Positions 1 to 9,010 of a DNA stretch of 52,625 nt are shown in pieces (position 1 is the stretch's first letter; each line of letters starts with the position of its first letter). The translations under genes and the position numbers were made by a program. The notes under the pieces were generated by a model, which was given only the letters and a program-made list of their open reading frames with translations, was not told the DNA's origin and searched no databases. The DNA comes from Myxococcaceae bacterium (lineage in GTDB: Bacteria; Myxococcota_A; Polyangia; Polyangiales; Ga0077539): the NCBI GenBank assembly GCA_004297725.1, contig SCUS01000013.1, forward strand, positions 1 to 52,625, written 5' to 3'.

Positions 1-2
1 AG

Positions 3-881
3 GACGCGTCCGTCACCCTCGTGGACGCTGCGCGCCCCGATCGTCCCGCGCCCGTGGACCTCGGCGCGCCGATCATCGACGTCGGCGTCGATCGGCCGGT
101 GGTGGACGTCGGCGCCGATCGCCCGGTGGTGGACGTCGGTGCGCCGGTCGACCGGCCCTCGTTCTGTGGCGACGGCGTGCTGAGCGGCGTCGAGGAGTGC
201 GACCTCGGCGCGGACAACGGGCCGACGGACGCCTTCACCCTGTCGCAGCCGGGCCGTCCCACGGTGGCGGTGCGCCCGCTGGTGGGGCCGCTCGGGGTCG
301 TGGCCTTCTACCGGTACGAGTCGGCGAGCGCGCACACGGGCTTCGAGGACGTGAGCCTCGCCAACCACATCCTCTACGTCGAGCAGAGCACGGGCGCCCT
401 GAGCATCGTCTACGTCGCGGGTCGCGACGGGGACCTCGGACTGATGCCCGAGCAGCCCGACGCGACGCTCCACGTCAACTGGAGCGGTGTGCCGGGCGGA
501 GCCTCGGTGGCGGTCTCCGATGATCCGGGTGAGCTGCAGAGCATCGGCGGCGGGCGCTTCGAGGGGCGCTGGTCGTTTCAGCGCAACACCGATGGCGGCG
601 CGATCTCGGCGCTCCCCTGGGATCAGCCGTGGCGCGTCACGGCGCAGACCCTTCGCACCGACGGCGTGACCCGCGCCCGCTTCGTCGGCGGCAACAGCGC
701 GCCGATAGGTCTCATGTTCCGTGACGACGTGGTGCTCACCCACCGCGTAGGCGGCCTCTGCCGCGAGGACTGCCGCCGTCCTCGCTGCGGCGACGGTCAG
801 CTCGACGGTGGCGAGCGCTGCGACGACGGCAACACCGCGAGCGGCGACGGCTGCGCCTCGGACTGTCAGCGCTTCAACTGA
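3..881 (+). CDS. Cys-rich (DUF4215-like) surface protein, 5' end outside window
   Basis: The frame is open to the left edge, so this is the 3' part of a larger gene; a GTG at 21 is possible but the frame continues upstream of it. The visible N-terminal part is a low-complexity linker with repeats of the type DRPVVDVGA, encoded by a tandem ~30-bp repeat at about 78-150. It is followed by a Cys pair module (CGDGVLSGVEECD), a ~150-residue beta-rich-looking middle, and a C-terminal CGDGQLDGGERCDDGN module with further Cys residues. The two CGDG..GE.CD modules resemble the Myxococcus cysteine-rich repeat (DUF4215) of secreted or outer-membrane proteins. A signal peptide would lie outside the window. 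No enzymatic motif was recognised; a cell-surface or extracellular structural role is inferred. Confidence 0.75.
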   Translation, partial: DASVTLVDAARPDRPAPVDLGAPIIDVGVDRPVVDVGADRPVVDVGAPVDRPSFCGDGVLSGVEECDLGADNGPTDAFTLSQPGRPTVAVRPLVGPLGVVAFYRYESASAHTGFEDVSLANHILYVEQSTGALSIVYVAGRDGDLGLMPEQPDATLHVNWSGVPGGASVAVSDDPGELQSIGGGRFEGRWSFQRNTDGGAISALPWDQPWRVTAQTLRTDGVTRARFVGGNSAPIGLMFRDDVVLTHRVGGLCREDCRRPRCGDGQLDGGERCDDGNTASGDGCASDCQRFN

Positions 882-890
882 GCGCCCGCG

Positions 891-2768
891 CTACCGCGCG
901 AGCACCGACCGCACGCCCTGCACCAGCACCAGATCGCGGGGCGCTCCGATGCGGGGCTCGACGGCGAGCACCTGCCCGTAGAGCCTGAGCTGCCTCGCGC
1001 GCGCGGCCTGGTCCGCCGGGCTCACGCTGCGGGAGAGGGTCTCCCACTCGGCGGTCATCTGGGTGGTCAGCCAGTCGAGCTGCACCGGGTCGGCGGGCTG
1101 CGGGTCTTCGATGGTTCGCGGGGTGGTGAGCAGCAGGTAGAGCCGGAGCCGCTCGACGCCGCGCACCCGATCGTCCGGAGTGGGCACCGCGCCGCTCGCG
1201 GCGTAGCGATCACGGAAGAGGGTGAGGTCGCGGCGGAGGCGCTCGGCGACGGGGCCCGCGGCGTCGCGGAAGACGAGCATCGAGTACGCCAGCGAGGCGC
1301 GAGGGGCGACCTGATCGGCGACGCCCATGCCGAAGCGGGTCCACGGGGGGGCGTCGTCGCGGGCTCGGGCGCGGAGCAGCTCGACGTCGGTGCGCAACCG
1401 GTCGAGGGTCGCGAGCGCCACCGGGGCGCGGCCGTTGACGCTCGCCGTGAACGAGCCGTCGAAGCGCTGGAGCGCGTCGTGGTTCTCCTTCCACGACCAG
1501 CCGCCGAGGCTGGCGAGGAGCACCGCGGCGGCGAGGAGCAGCGCCGCGACCGCGTTGCGCCGACCCTTGCGACGGTGGACCTCGGTGGCGCTCGGCCCCG
1601 CGAGCTCGTGGTCGGGGATGACGACGTGGGAGATCCAGTCGCGGAGGAAGTAGCCGCGGCCGCCGGTGGGCCCGAGGCCGCCGGAGACCCGGGCCATCGA
1701 CTCGGCGGCGCTGGAGAAATAGATCCCTCGCGCGCTCACCCGCCCCTGGAAGACGTTGGAGGCGAAGAGCGTCGCCGCGAAGCGCTGAAGGTTGGGCCGC
1801 AGCGCCGCGAACCACTGGGGGAACTGGTAGTGCGTGAGGCGCGCCTCGGCGGGCTCCCGGGCGCCCATCCGTCGAAGCGAGCGCTGCACCAGGGTCTGCA
1901 GCAGCTCGTCGAAGCCTCGGGTCAGTCGATCGCCGACGGGGGTGGTCTCGTCGAGCTTCCAGGTGCTGCCCCAGATCTGTCCCCGCTCGGCGTCGCGCAG
2001 GTCGGCGAAGAAGTCCTGGAAGCCCGGGAGCAGGTCGCAGCGGGTGACCATCAGGTACACGGGCACGTCGACGCCGAGGTAGCCGAGGGCCTCGTCGAGC
2101 CGCTCTCGTACCCGCTTGGCGGCCGCGTCGACGTCCTCCGGGCGCGCCGAGGGGATGGAGTCTGCCGCCATGGTGAGCACCACCGCGTGAAGCGGCTGGC
2201 TGGGGCGGAGCGTCGCCAGGTTGCGCAGGAGCGTGAGCCACTCGGGGAGCGCCGACTCGCCGAGGATGTAGCTGCCGCCCGTGTCGATCCAGGCGCACTG
2301 GGGGGTGATCCACCAGCGGCAGTTGCGCGCGCCGCGGGCGCCGCCGGAGGGCGTGGCGTAGGCGAAGGGCTGCCCCGACGAAGCGAGCATGCTGCTCTTG
2401 CCCGACTGCGGCAGGCCCATCACCAGCACCCACGGGAGCGCGTCGACCGCGTGCCGACCGGACTGCCCCGCGGAGGCTCCGGTGAGCCGCTGCACGGCGT
2501 CGCGGAGGTCCTCCTCCATGCTCGCGATGCCGGCGCGCTGCTCGTCGGTGGCGGCCAGCGCACGGCGCGCGATGGTGCTGGCGAGGGCCCCGCGCTGGGA
2601 GACCGACCCGACGGCCGCGAGGTTGCGCTCGCCCAGCGCCGCGTACACGACCACGGCGACGCCCAGCGCCGCGAGCGCGCCGTAGCCGACGGGCCCCAGC
2701 GGGAGCAGCACGCCGAGGACGCAGAGCGTCAGGAGGAAGACGGCCGCGATGAACCGATGGCCCTGCAT
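891..2768 (-). CDS. IcmF/TssM-like inner-membrane NTP-binding protein, short
   Basis: 625 residues. Two N-terminal membrane segments (about residues 6-45), a Walker A motif GLPQSGKSS at 118-126, a G3-like IDTGG motif near 160 (compare DTAGRY in TssM), a TRCDL motif near 243 resembling the G4 (T/N)KxD box, and a third membrane segment near 403-425. This is the cytoplasmic NTPase architecture of IcmF/TssM, which in type VI secretion joins the baseplate/membrane complex across the inner membrane. Full TssM proteins are about 1,100-1,300 residues; here only ~200 residues follow the third membrane segment, so most of the periplasmic domain is missing. No other type VI gene is visible nearby. The ATG start at 2768 places the first membrane helix directly after a short polar N-terminus. 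Likely an orphan or specialised IcmF-like protein. Confidence 0.75.
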   Translation of the reverse strand: MQGHRFIAAVFLLTLCVLGVLLPLGPVGYGALAALGVAVVVYAALGERNLAAVGSVSQRGALASTIARRALAATDEQRAGIASMEEDLRDAVQRLTGASAGQSGRHAVDALPWVLVMGLPQSGKSSMLASSGQPFAYATPSGGARGARNCRWWITPQCAWIDTGGSYILGESALPEWLTLLRNLATLRPSQPLHAVVLTMAADSIPSARPEDVDAAAKRVRERLDEALGYLGVDVPVYLMVTRCDLLPGFQDFFADLRDAERGQIWGSTWKLDETTPVGDRLTRGFDELLQTLVQRSLRRMGAREPAEARLTHYQFPQWFAALRPNLQRFAATLFASNVFQGRVSARGIYFSSAAESMARVSGGLGPTGGRGYFLRDWISHVVIPDHELAGPSATEVHRRKGRRNAVAALLLAAAVLLASLGGWSWKENHDALQRFDGSFTASVNGRAPVALATLDRLRTDVELLRARARDDAPPWTRFGMGVADQVAPRASLAYSMLVFRDAAGPVAERLRRDLTLFRDRYAASGAVPTPDDRVRGVERLRLYLLLTTPRTIEDPQPADPVQLDWLTTQMTAEWETLSRSVSPADQAARARQLRLYGQVLAVEPRIGAPRDLVLVQGVRSVLAR

Positions 2769-2838
2769 AGAGGGGCGCAGTCTACCGAAGGCGCGGCGGG
2801 GAAGGAGAAGAGATGCGGAGGGAGGCGGAGAGTGGGGT

Positions 2839-3981
2839 TCAGCCCGCGAGGACGTGCCGGGCGATGATCATGCGCTGCACCTCGCTGGTGCCCTCGCCGA
2901 TCTCGCAGAGCTTGGCGTCGCGGAGGTGCCGCTCCACCGGAAACTCACGGGTGTACCCGTAGCCGCCGTGGATCTGGAGCGAGCGGTTGCACACCCGGCT
3001 CCCGACCTCGCTCGCGAAGAGCTTGGCCGTCGAGGCTTCGAGGGAGTAGCGCGAGCCGCTGTCGGCCATCACCGCCGCCCGGTAGACGAGCAGGCGCGCG
3101 GCGTCGAGCTCGGTGCGCGAGTCGGCGATCATCCACTGGATGGCCTGGAACTCCGAGATGGCCTTGCCGAACTGCTGACGGTCCTTGGCGTACTTCACCG
3201 CGGCGTCGAGGGCCCCTTCGCCGAGACCCAGCGCCAGCGCGCCGATGGAGACGCGGCCCCGGTCGAGGATGCCGAGGGTGTCGATGAAGCCCTGGTTGAG
3301 CTCTCCCACGCGCTGCTCATCGGAGACGTAGCAGTCCTCGAAGGTGAGCTCGACGGTGTCGCTCGAGCGCATGCCCATCTTCTCGAGGTGCTTGCTGGCG
3401 CGGAACCCCGGGGTCCCGTGCTCCACCACGAAGGCCGTGATGCCCTTCTGCTTGCGCGACGGCTCGGTCGACGCGAGCACCACGCAGAAGCCCCCGACGG
3501 ACCCCTGGGTGATGAACATCTTGGTGCCGTTGAGCACCCAGCCGTCGCCCTGGCGCACCGCCGTGGTGCGCATCCCGGCCGCGTCGGAGCCGGACCCCGG
3601 CTCGGTGAGCGCCCAGGCCGCGAGCCACTCGCCGGTGACGGCCTTCGGTAAGTACTTCTGCTTCTGGGCCTCGCTGCCGAAGCGCAGGATGTGGCCCGTT
3701 CCGAGCCCGTTGTGCGAGGCGATGGTGAGCGCGAGCGAGCCGTCGAACTTCGCGATCTCCTCGACGATCATCGCGTAGGCCAGGGTGTCGAGCCCGCTGC
3801 CGCCGTAGGCCTCGGGGATGCGGATGCCCAGCAGCCCGAGCTCGGCCAGGTGGGGGATGAGCTCCGAGGGGAAGCGCTCCTCCTCGTCCCAGCGGCGCGC
3901 GTTGGGCGCCACGTGGCGGAGGCAGAAGTCGCGCACGCTGCGCTGGATCTCGCGGTGGCTCTCGGGAAGGTCGAAGTTCAT
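2839..3981 (-). CDS. Acyl-CoA dehydrogenase
   Basis: 380 residues, the usual length of the FAD-dependent acyl-CoA dehydrogenase family, which oxidises acyl-CoA to 2-enoyl-CoA and passes electrons to ETF. Visible signatures are the N-terminal helical domain, the central beta domain with [13 protein letters not shown] (FAD/substrate loop), the C-terminal helical domain with DRQQFGKAI and [17 protein letters not shown], and [11 protein letters not shown], whose Glu (residue 363) is at the catalytic-base position of short/medium-chain enzymes. It lies 91 bp downstream of the B12-binding gene on the same strand and 70 bp upstream of the IcmF-like gene. Substrate chain length cannot be read from sequence; branched- or short-chain acyl-CoA is plausible given the B12 neighbour. 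Confidence 0.93.
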   Translation of the reverse strand: MNFDLPESHREIQRSVRDFCLRHVAPNARRWDEEERFPSELIPHLAELGLLGIRIPEAYGGSGLDTLAYAMIVEEIAKFDGSLALTIASHNGLGTGHILRFGSEAQKQKYLPKAVTGEWLAAWALTEPGSGSDAAGMRTTAVRQGDGWVLNGTKMFITQGSVGGFCVVLASTEPSRKQKGITAFVVEHGTPGFRASKHLEKMGMRSSDTVELTFEDCYVSDEQRVGELNQGFIDTLGILDRGRVSIGALALGLGEGALDAAVKYAKDRQQFGKAISEFQAIQWMIADSRTELDAARLLVYRAAVMADSGSRYSLEASTAKLFASEVGSRVCNRSLQIHGGYGYTREFPVERHLRDAKLCEIGEGTSEVQRMIIARHVLAG

Positions 3982-4072
3982 GGATGCTCTCTCCGAACCT
4001 GACGAAAGGTTCAGTGGGGGTTTCGGTCGAACTCGGGAGGCGGGCGGCGCGGCGCGGCGCGCGAGCGGCGGA

Positions 4073-4483
4073 TCAGGCGGCGTTGCGCGGCTTCACCGAC
4101 TCGTGCACCCAGGCCACGATGTCGCCCAGTGTCGCGCCCGGGGTGAACACCTTGGACACCCCGGCCTTCTGGAGCCGCTCGAAGTCCTCGTCGGGGATGA
4201 TGCCCCCTCCGAAGACCTGGATGTCGTCGGCCCCTCGGCCGCGAAGGGCAGCGATCACCGCGGGGAAGAGCGTGTTGTGGGCGCCCGACATGATCGAGAG
4301 CCCGACCGCGTCGACGTCCTCCTGCACCGCGGCCGCGGCGATCATCTCCGGGGTCTGGTGGAGCCCCGTGTAGATCACCTCGAAGCCGGCGTCGCGCAGC
4401 GCGCGAGCGACCACCTTCGCCCCCCGGTCGTGACCGTCGAGCCCTGGCTTCGCAACGAGGATCCGCGCCTTTCGGTCCGTCAT
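4073..4483 (-). CDS. Stand-alone cobalamin-binding (mutase small-domain) protein
   Basis: 136 residues, matching the C-terminal B12-binding domain of methylmalonyl-CoA-type mutases or the separate small subunit of acyl-CoA mutases. The DxHxxG motif (DGHDRG; D16, H18, G21) supplies the His that coordinates cobalt from below, and the later LSIMSGAH and VFGGGIIP segments fit the Rossmann-like B12 pocket. The ATG at 4483 was chosen because [19 protein letters not shown] is the standard start of this family; the frame continues upstream without resemblance to anything. The catalytic large subunit is not in the window. It lies between the UvrA-like gene (37 bp upstream) and an acyl-CoA dehydrogenase, so a role in acyl-CoA isomerisation is inferred. 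Confidence 0.88.
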   Translation of the reverse strand: MTDRKARILVAKPGLDGHDRGAKVVARALRDAGFEVIYTGLHQTPEMIAAAAVQEDVDAVGLSIMSGAHNTLFPAVIAALRGRGADDIQVFGGGIIPDEDFERLQKAGVSKVFTPGATLGDIVAWVHESVKPRNAA

Positions 4484-4520
4484 GATGGGACCAGGGTCTA
4501 CCGACACGAGGCGCACATGG

Positions 4521-7274
4521 TCAAGCGCCGCGCGCGATCCCCATGCGTCTCGCGAGGAAGGGCGCCGTGGGGGTGTCCATCGCCGCCAGCGCCTCCGGGG
4601 AGCCGGTTGCCAGCACCCTCCCCCCCGCCTCACCCCCGCCGGGGCCCAGCTCGATCACATGGTCGGCCCTCGCGATGACGTCGAGGTGGTGCTCGACGCA
4701 GACCACCGTATGCCCGTCGGAGACCAGGCCTTCGAGCAGGGTGAGAAGCACGTCGACGTCGCTCGCGTGGAGCCCGGAGGTGGGCTCGTCGAGCAGGTAG
4801 ACGGTGCGCGCCCTGCCCCGCCGGGCCAGCTCCGTCGCCAGGCGCACCCGCTGCGCCTCGCCGCCGGAGAGCGTCGTCACCGACTGCCCCAGCTGGAGGT
4901 ACCCGAGGCCCACGTCCCGCAGTCCCAGCAGCAGGTCTCGCGCCTTCGGAATCGCCTCGAGCACCGGGATCGCCTCGTCGACGGTCATCCCGAGCAGGTC
5001 GGCGATGGACCACCCGCGGAACCTCACCTGCAGCGTCTCGGGCTCGTAGCGCGCCCCGTCGCAGAGGTCGCACCGGAGCGACAGGTCGGGGAGGAAATCC
5101 ATCCCCACGCGGATCACCCCCGCCCCCTGGCAGCGCTCGCAGCGCCCGCCCTTCAGGTTGAAGCTGAAGCGCGCCGCGTTGAACCCGCGGGCCTTCGCCT
5201 CGGGCATCTGCGCGAAGAGGGTGCGCAGCTCGCCCATGAGACCGACCGCCGAGGCAGGCACCGAGCGAGGCGTTCGCCCGAGAGGACGGGCATCGACGAT
5301 GACCACGCGCTCTACCGGTGCGTACCCGTCGAGGGCCCGGAGGGGAGCCGAGGGCGGAGGCAACCCCTCGACCTTCGCCCTCAGCCATGGGGCCAGGGTC
5401 CCCAGGATCAATGAACTTTTCCCGCTCCCGGATACCCCGGTGACGACCGTGAGGGCGCCGAGGGGGACGCTCACCGTGAGGTTCTTCAGGGTGTGGAGGG
5501 AGGCGCCTCGGAGGGTGAGCGCGCCGGACGGAGCGTGGTGCGCCCTCGGCCTCAGCGGTCGTGTGGCCGAGGTCATCCACGGGCCGGTCACGCTCGACGG
5601 ATTACCGGGCAGTGTATGGGGCGCCCCCTCGGCGACGACGCGACCGCCGCGCACCCCTGCGCCGGGCCCCATGTCGATGACGTGGTCGGAGCCCGCGATC
5701 ACGTCGAGGTCGTGCTCGACCATCACCACCGCGTTGCCGCGGGAGAGGAGGTCACGAATCGCCGACATCAGCCGGTCGACGTCGCGCGGGTGCAGCCCGA
5801 GCGTGGGCTCGTCGAGCACGTAGGTCACGCCGCTCAATCCCCCGCCGAGCTGCGCCGCGAGCCTCGCGCGCTGGAACTCTCCGTTGGAGAGCGTCCTCGC
5901 CGGGCGGTCGAGGGAGACGTAGTCGAGGCCCGCGCGCTCGAGGTACCCGAGCCGCCCCAGCGCCTCCGCGCGCAGCGCCTCCGCCGCCGGAGCGAGGGCG
6001 CCCTCGAAGCGCAGCCCCCGGAGGAAGGCGTCGAGCGCCCCCACCTGGAGGGCGGCGATCGAGGCGATGGAGCGCCCCTCGATGGAGAAGGCGAGCGCCT
6101 CGGGACGCAGCCGGGAGCCTCTGCACCGGGCGCACGCGACCGTCGCCTCCCAGCGCAGGTCGGCCACCGGCTCGTCGGGCTCGTCCTTCGCTTTCGGCGA
6201 GCGGGCCACGGCGTCGAGGAGCCCCGGTGAGGCCTCGTCGCCCAGCAGCACCCACTCCCGCGACTCCGGGGGGAGCTCGTCCCAGGGCCGATCGAGGTCC
6301 ACGCCCGCCGCCGCCGCCAGGGCGCTCCACGCCTCGGGGATCTTCTTGCCCAGCAGCGCCGCGAGGGCCCCTCCCCGGATGGTCTTCCCGCGCTCGATGG
6401 ACACCTCGGTCTCTCGCGTGAGGCGCTGCGTCCCGAGGCCGCGGCACTCCGGGCAGGCGCCCTTGGCGCTGTTGAAGGAGAAGAGCGCCGGCTCCGGCGA
6501 GGGCAGCGCCATGCCGCAGCCCACGCACACGAAGCGGTCGCTCCGCAGCCACGCCTCGCCCTCCACGGGGACGATGCGCACGACCCCTCCCGCCAGTCGC
6601 ATCGCGAGCTCGACCGCCTCCTGGATGCGGCCCCGGGCTCCGTCCTTCACCACCACCCGGTCGATCACCAGGTCGATGTCGTGGGGCTTCGTCGGGTCGA
6701 GTTCGAGCTCGTCTCCGAGGTCGTGGTCGTGGCCGTCCACGCTGGCTCGGACGAAGCCCTCCTTGCGCCACGCCAGCCACTCCGCGCGATGGTCGCCGGT
6801 CGCGGCGCGCAGCACCGGCGCCCGGACGCTCAGCCGGCTCCCCTCCCCCAGCGCCATCACCTCCGCGACGACCTCGGCGGGGTGCGTCGCTCGCACCTCG
6901 GCGTCGCAGCGTGGGCAGCGCGCCCGGCCGATGCGCGCCATCAGGAGACGCAGGTAGTCGTCGATCTCGGTGAGGGTGCCGACCGTGGCGCGGGCGGTCG
7001 CCGGGGGGGGCGTCTGGGCGACGGCGACGGTCGGCGTGAGCCCGTCGATGGAGTCGACCGGGGGCTTCGGCAGGTGGCCGATGGCGCGCCTCGCGGCGAC
7101 CCCGAGCGCCTCGATGTACCGCCGCTGCCCCTCGGCGTGCAGCGTCGAGAAGGCCAGCGAGCTCTTGCCCGATCCGGAAGGGCCGGTGATCACCACCAGG
7201 GCGTCGCGGGGGATCACCACCGTGACGTCCTGGAGGTTGTGCGTGCGGGCGCCGCGGACGGTGATCGCTCCCAT
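4521..7274 (-). CDS. UvrA-family excinuclease ATPase (probable paralogue)
   Basis: 917 residues, close to the ~940 of UvrA, with the duplicated ABC ATPase plan: Walker [10 protein letters not shown] (31-39), a CPRC zinc-finger pair, a region corresponding to the UvrB-interaction domain, [13 protein letters not shown], signature 1 (LSNGEFQR, about residue 461) with Walker [11 protein letters not shown], a second Walker [10 protein letters not shown], a second zinc module (CERCQGAG ... [14 protein letters not shown]), signature 2 (LSGGEAQR, about 801) and Walker [11 protein letters not shown]. UvrA dimers scan DNA for damage and load UvrB. Signature 1 deviates from LSGGEAQR and the region after the first Walker A is divergent ([17 protein letters not shown]), so it may be a second UvrA acting in resistance or a specialised repair rather than the housekeeping copy. 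The ATG at 7274 gives the canonical start [12 protein letters not shown]. It starts 8 bp after pdxA. Confidence 0.88.
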   Translation of the reverse strand: MGAITVRGARTHNLQDVTVVIPRDALVVITGPSGSGKSSLAFSTLHAEGQRRYIEALGVAARRAIGHLPKPPVDSIDGLTPTVAVAQTPPPATARATVGTLTEIDDYLRLLMARIGRARCPRCDAEVRATHPAEVVAEVMALGEGSRLSVRAPVLRAATGDHRAEWLAWRKEGFVRASVDGHDHDLGDELELDPTKPHDIDLVIDRVVVKDGARGRIQEAVELAMRLAGGVVRIVPVEGEAWLRSDRFVCVGCGMALPSPEPALFSFNSAKGACPECRGLGTQRLTRETEVSIERGKTIRGGALAALLGKKIPEAWSALAAAAGVDLDRPWDELPPESREWVLLGDEASPGLLDAVARSPKAKDEPDEPVADLRWEATVACARCRGSRLRPEALAFSIEGRSIASIAALQVGALDAFLRGLRFEGALAPAAEALRAEALGRLGYLERAGLDYVSLDRPARTLSNGEFQRARLAAQLGGGLSGVTYVLDEPTLGLHPRDVDRLMSAIRDLLSRGNAVVMVEHDLDVIAGSDHVIDMGPGAGVRGGRVVAEGAPHTLPGNPSSVTGPWMTSATRPLRPRAHHAPSGALTLRGASLHTLKNLTVSVPLGALTVVTGVSGSGKSSLILGTLAPWLRAKVEGLPPPSAPLRALDGYAPVERVVIVDARPLGRTPRSVPASAVGLMGELRTLFAQMPEAKARGFNAARFSFNLKGGRCERCQGAGVIRVGMDFLPDLSLRCDLCDGARYEPETLQVRFRGWSIADLLGMTVDEAIPVLEAIPKARDLLLGLRDVGLGYLQLGQSVTTLSGGEAQRVRLATELARRGRARTVYLLDEPTSGLHASDVDVLLTLLEGLVSDGHTVVCVEHHLDVIARADHVIELGPGGGEAGGRVLATGSPEALAAMDTPTAPFLARRMGIARGA

Positions 7275-7282
7275 CGGCGCGC

Positions 7283-8266
7283 TCAAGGCCGAGGGCGACC
7301 CTGTCGGGCGAAGGAGATCGCCAGCTCGAGGGCGGACACCATCCCCGAAGGGTCGGCGATGCCCTGCCCTGCGATGTCGGCGCCGGTGCCGTGGTCGACG
7401 CTGGTGCGGATGATCGGCAGCCCGAGGGTGACGTTCACCGCCTCGCCGAAATCGAGGAGCTTCGAGGCGATGGTCGCCTGGTCGTGGAACATCGCGACCA
7501 CGGCGTCGAAGCGCCCGTCCTTCGCCTTGCGGTAGGCCGACTCCGCCCCCATCGGTCCGACGATCTCGACCCCGGCCCCGAGCGCGGCGCGGGCCTCGTC
7601 GAGGGCGGGCGCGATGACCTCGATCTCCTCGCGCCCGATCAGTCCCCCTTCGCCGGCGTGGGGGTTGAGCCCGCACACGACGATGCGGGGAGAGCGCATA
7701 CCGAACCACGTACGCAGCGCGCGGGCGGTGATGAGCACGCTCTCTCGGACGGCCTCGCGGGACAGCTCGACGGAGAGCCGGGCGATGGGCCGGTGCGTGG
7801 TCACCAGCGTGGTGCGCAGCCGGGGGCCGGCGAACATCATCACCACCCGCGGCACGCCGCAGCGCTCGGCGAGGTGCTCGGTGTGGCCGAGGAAGGGCGT
7901 CCCCGAGCGGGTGACCGCGGCCTTGTCGATGGGCCCGGTGACCAGGGCGTCGGCGGATCGCGAGAGCACCGTGTCGAGCGCGGCGTCGAGGGCGACGAGC
8001 TGCGCCCGACCGGCCGCCATCGACGGCGGGCCGGGGCGACGCTCGTCCGCCGAGAGCGTCGTGGCCGGAGCGAGTCTCACCCGGGGGAGCTCGTCCCAGC
8101 GCACCCCGCGAAGGGCCCCCGCGTCGGAGAGGGCCCCTGCGTCGCCGTGCACGACGAAGGTCACGTCCGGGTGCTTCGGGGACAGCGCGGCGAGCGCGGC
8201 GGCGGTGACCTCGGGGCCGATGCCGCACGGGCACCCTGCGGAGATGGCGAGCGTGATGGGGCTCAT
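7283..8266 (-). CDS. pdxA: 4-hydroxythreonine-4-phosphate dehydrogenase
   Basis: 327 residues, the usual PdxA length. PdxA oxidises 4-phosphohydroxy-L-threonine in the DXP-dependent pyridoxal-phosphate pathway, needing NAD(P) and a divalent metal. Support: N-terminal LAISAGCPCGIGPEV, DALVTGPIDKAAV, FLGHTEHLAERCG (metal His), VCGLNPHAGEGG, VAMFHDQATIASKLLDF, and RTSVDHGTGADIAGQG (canonical DHGTALDIAG). The ATG at 8266 overlaps the stop of the upstream regulator by 4 bp (ATGA), which implies translational coupling. The uvrA-like gene follows after 8 bp. Canonical SxGDPaGIGPE is changed to SAGCPCGIGPE, a mild deviation that leaves the Gly-rich turn intact. Confidence 0.93.
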   Translation of the reverse strand: MSPITLAISAGCPCGIGPEVTAAALAALSPKHPDVTFVVHGDAGALSDAGALRGVRWDELPRVRLAPATTLSADERRPGPPSMAAGRAQLVALDAALDTVLSRSADALVTGPIDKAAVTRSGTPFLGHTEHLAERCGVPRVVMMFAGPRLRTTLVTTHRPIARLSVELSREAVRESVLITARALRTWFGMRSPRIVVCGLNPHAGEGGLIGREEIEVIAPALDEARAALGAGVEIVGPMGAESAYRKAKDGRFDAVVAMFHDQATIASKLLDFGEAVNVTLGLPIIRTSVDHGTGADIAGQGIADPSGMVSALELAISFARQGRPRP

Positions 8267-8922
8267 CGGGGACGCTCCTTGTTCATGGCCTCGAGGCGGT
8301 AGCCCACGCCACGCACCGTGTCGATGTTCACCGCCTCGCCGAGCTTCTGACGCAGCTTGCGGATGTGCACGTCGACGGTGCGGGTCTCGATGGAGCGGAG
8401 CCCCCACACGTCGCGAAGCAGCACCTCGCGGGAGACCGCGCGGCCGCGGAAGCGCGTGAGGTAGGCCAGCAGCGCGAACTCCTGCGGAGACAGCGGCACC
8501 CGCTCGCCGGCGAGGTCGACCGCGCGCGCCCCGAGGTCGACCCGCATCGACCCGACGTCGACGTGCAGGTCGTTGGGCGCGTCGCGGCGGCGCCACTCCA
8601 GAATCCTCAGCCGGAGGTACAGCTCCGGCGGGACGTAGGGCTGGAGGGTCAGGTCGTCGAAGGGCCAGCCGGGGTCGACCCGCAGCACCTGCTCGCTGCG
8701 CACCGCCAGCATCACCGACGCCGCGCCCGCGCGCCGCAGCCGGAAGAGCAGCGTGCGCATCGGGTCGACGTCCGCGCCGCACTCGACCAGCACCGCGTCG
8801 CCGTCGTGCGCGATCTCGACCGGATCATCCGTGGGTGAGTGCTCCACGGGACGACAGCCGAGGTCGCGAAGAATCTCCAACGCCTCCGCGGGCTGTGCTT
8901 GACTGACGAGCGCGATCCGCAC
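8263..8922 (-). CDS. OmpR-type winged-helix regulator with degenerate receiver
   Basis: 219 residues from the GTG at 8922 (MVRIALVSQ); the frame stays open further upstream, but that part overlaps the divergent gene and resembles nothing. Residues 1-112 have the length and pattern of a CheY receiver, but the acidic pair after beta-1 is missing (VSQAQ), the phospho-acceptor position is Glu47 (AVLVECGAD) and the conserved Lys is Gln94 (LQPYVPPEL). Residues ~121-212 are a clear OmpR/PhoB winged helix (LSPQEFALLAYL ... RTVDVHIRKLRQKLG ... TVRGVGYRL). It should therefore bind DNA but not be switched by normal phosphotransfer. It is first in the run with pdxA (4-bp overlap), which starts 88 bp from the divergent GAF gene. 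No partner kinase is nearby. Confidence 0.85.
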   Translation of the reverse strand: MRIALVSQAQPAEALEILRDLGCRPVEHSPTDDPVEIAHDGDAVLVECGADVDPMRTLLFRLRRAGAASVMLAVRSEQVLRVDPGWPFDDLTLQPYVPPELYLRLRILEWRRRDAPNDLHVDVGSMRVDLGARAVDLAGERVPLSPQEFALLAYLTRFRGRAVSREVLLRDVWGLRSIETRTVDVHIRKLRQKLGEAVNIDTVRGVGYRLEAMNKERPR

Positions 8923-9010
8923 GCGCGCAGCGTACTGTGCTCTGCCTTGACGCGGCGAGCGGCGTTCTGTTACTCCCCGCAAACACCTGTCCGGAAGGCC
9001 AAATTCCACC

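Noticed and set aside
8947..8975. TTGACG followed 17 bp later by TTACTC in the 88-bp divergent gap before the GAF gene
   Set aside because: The -35 box is good, but the -10 box matches too poorly to annotate as a promoter.
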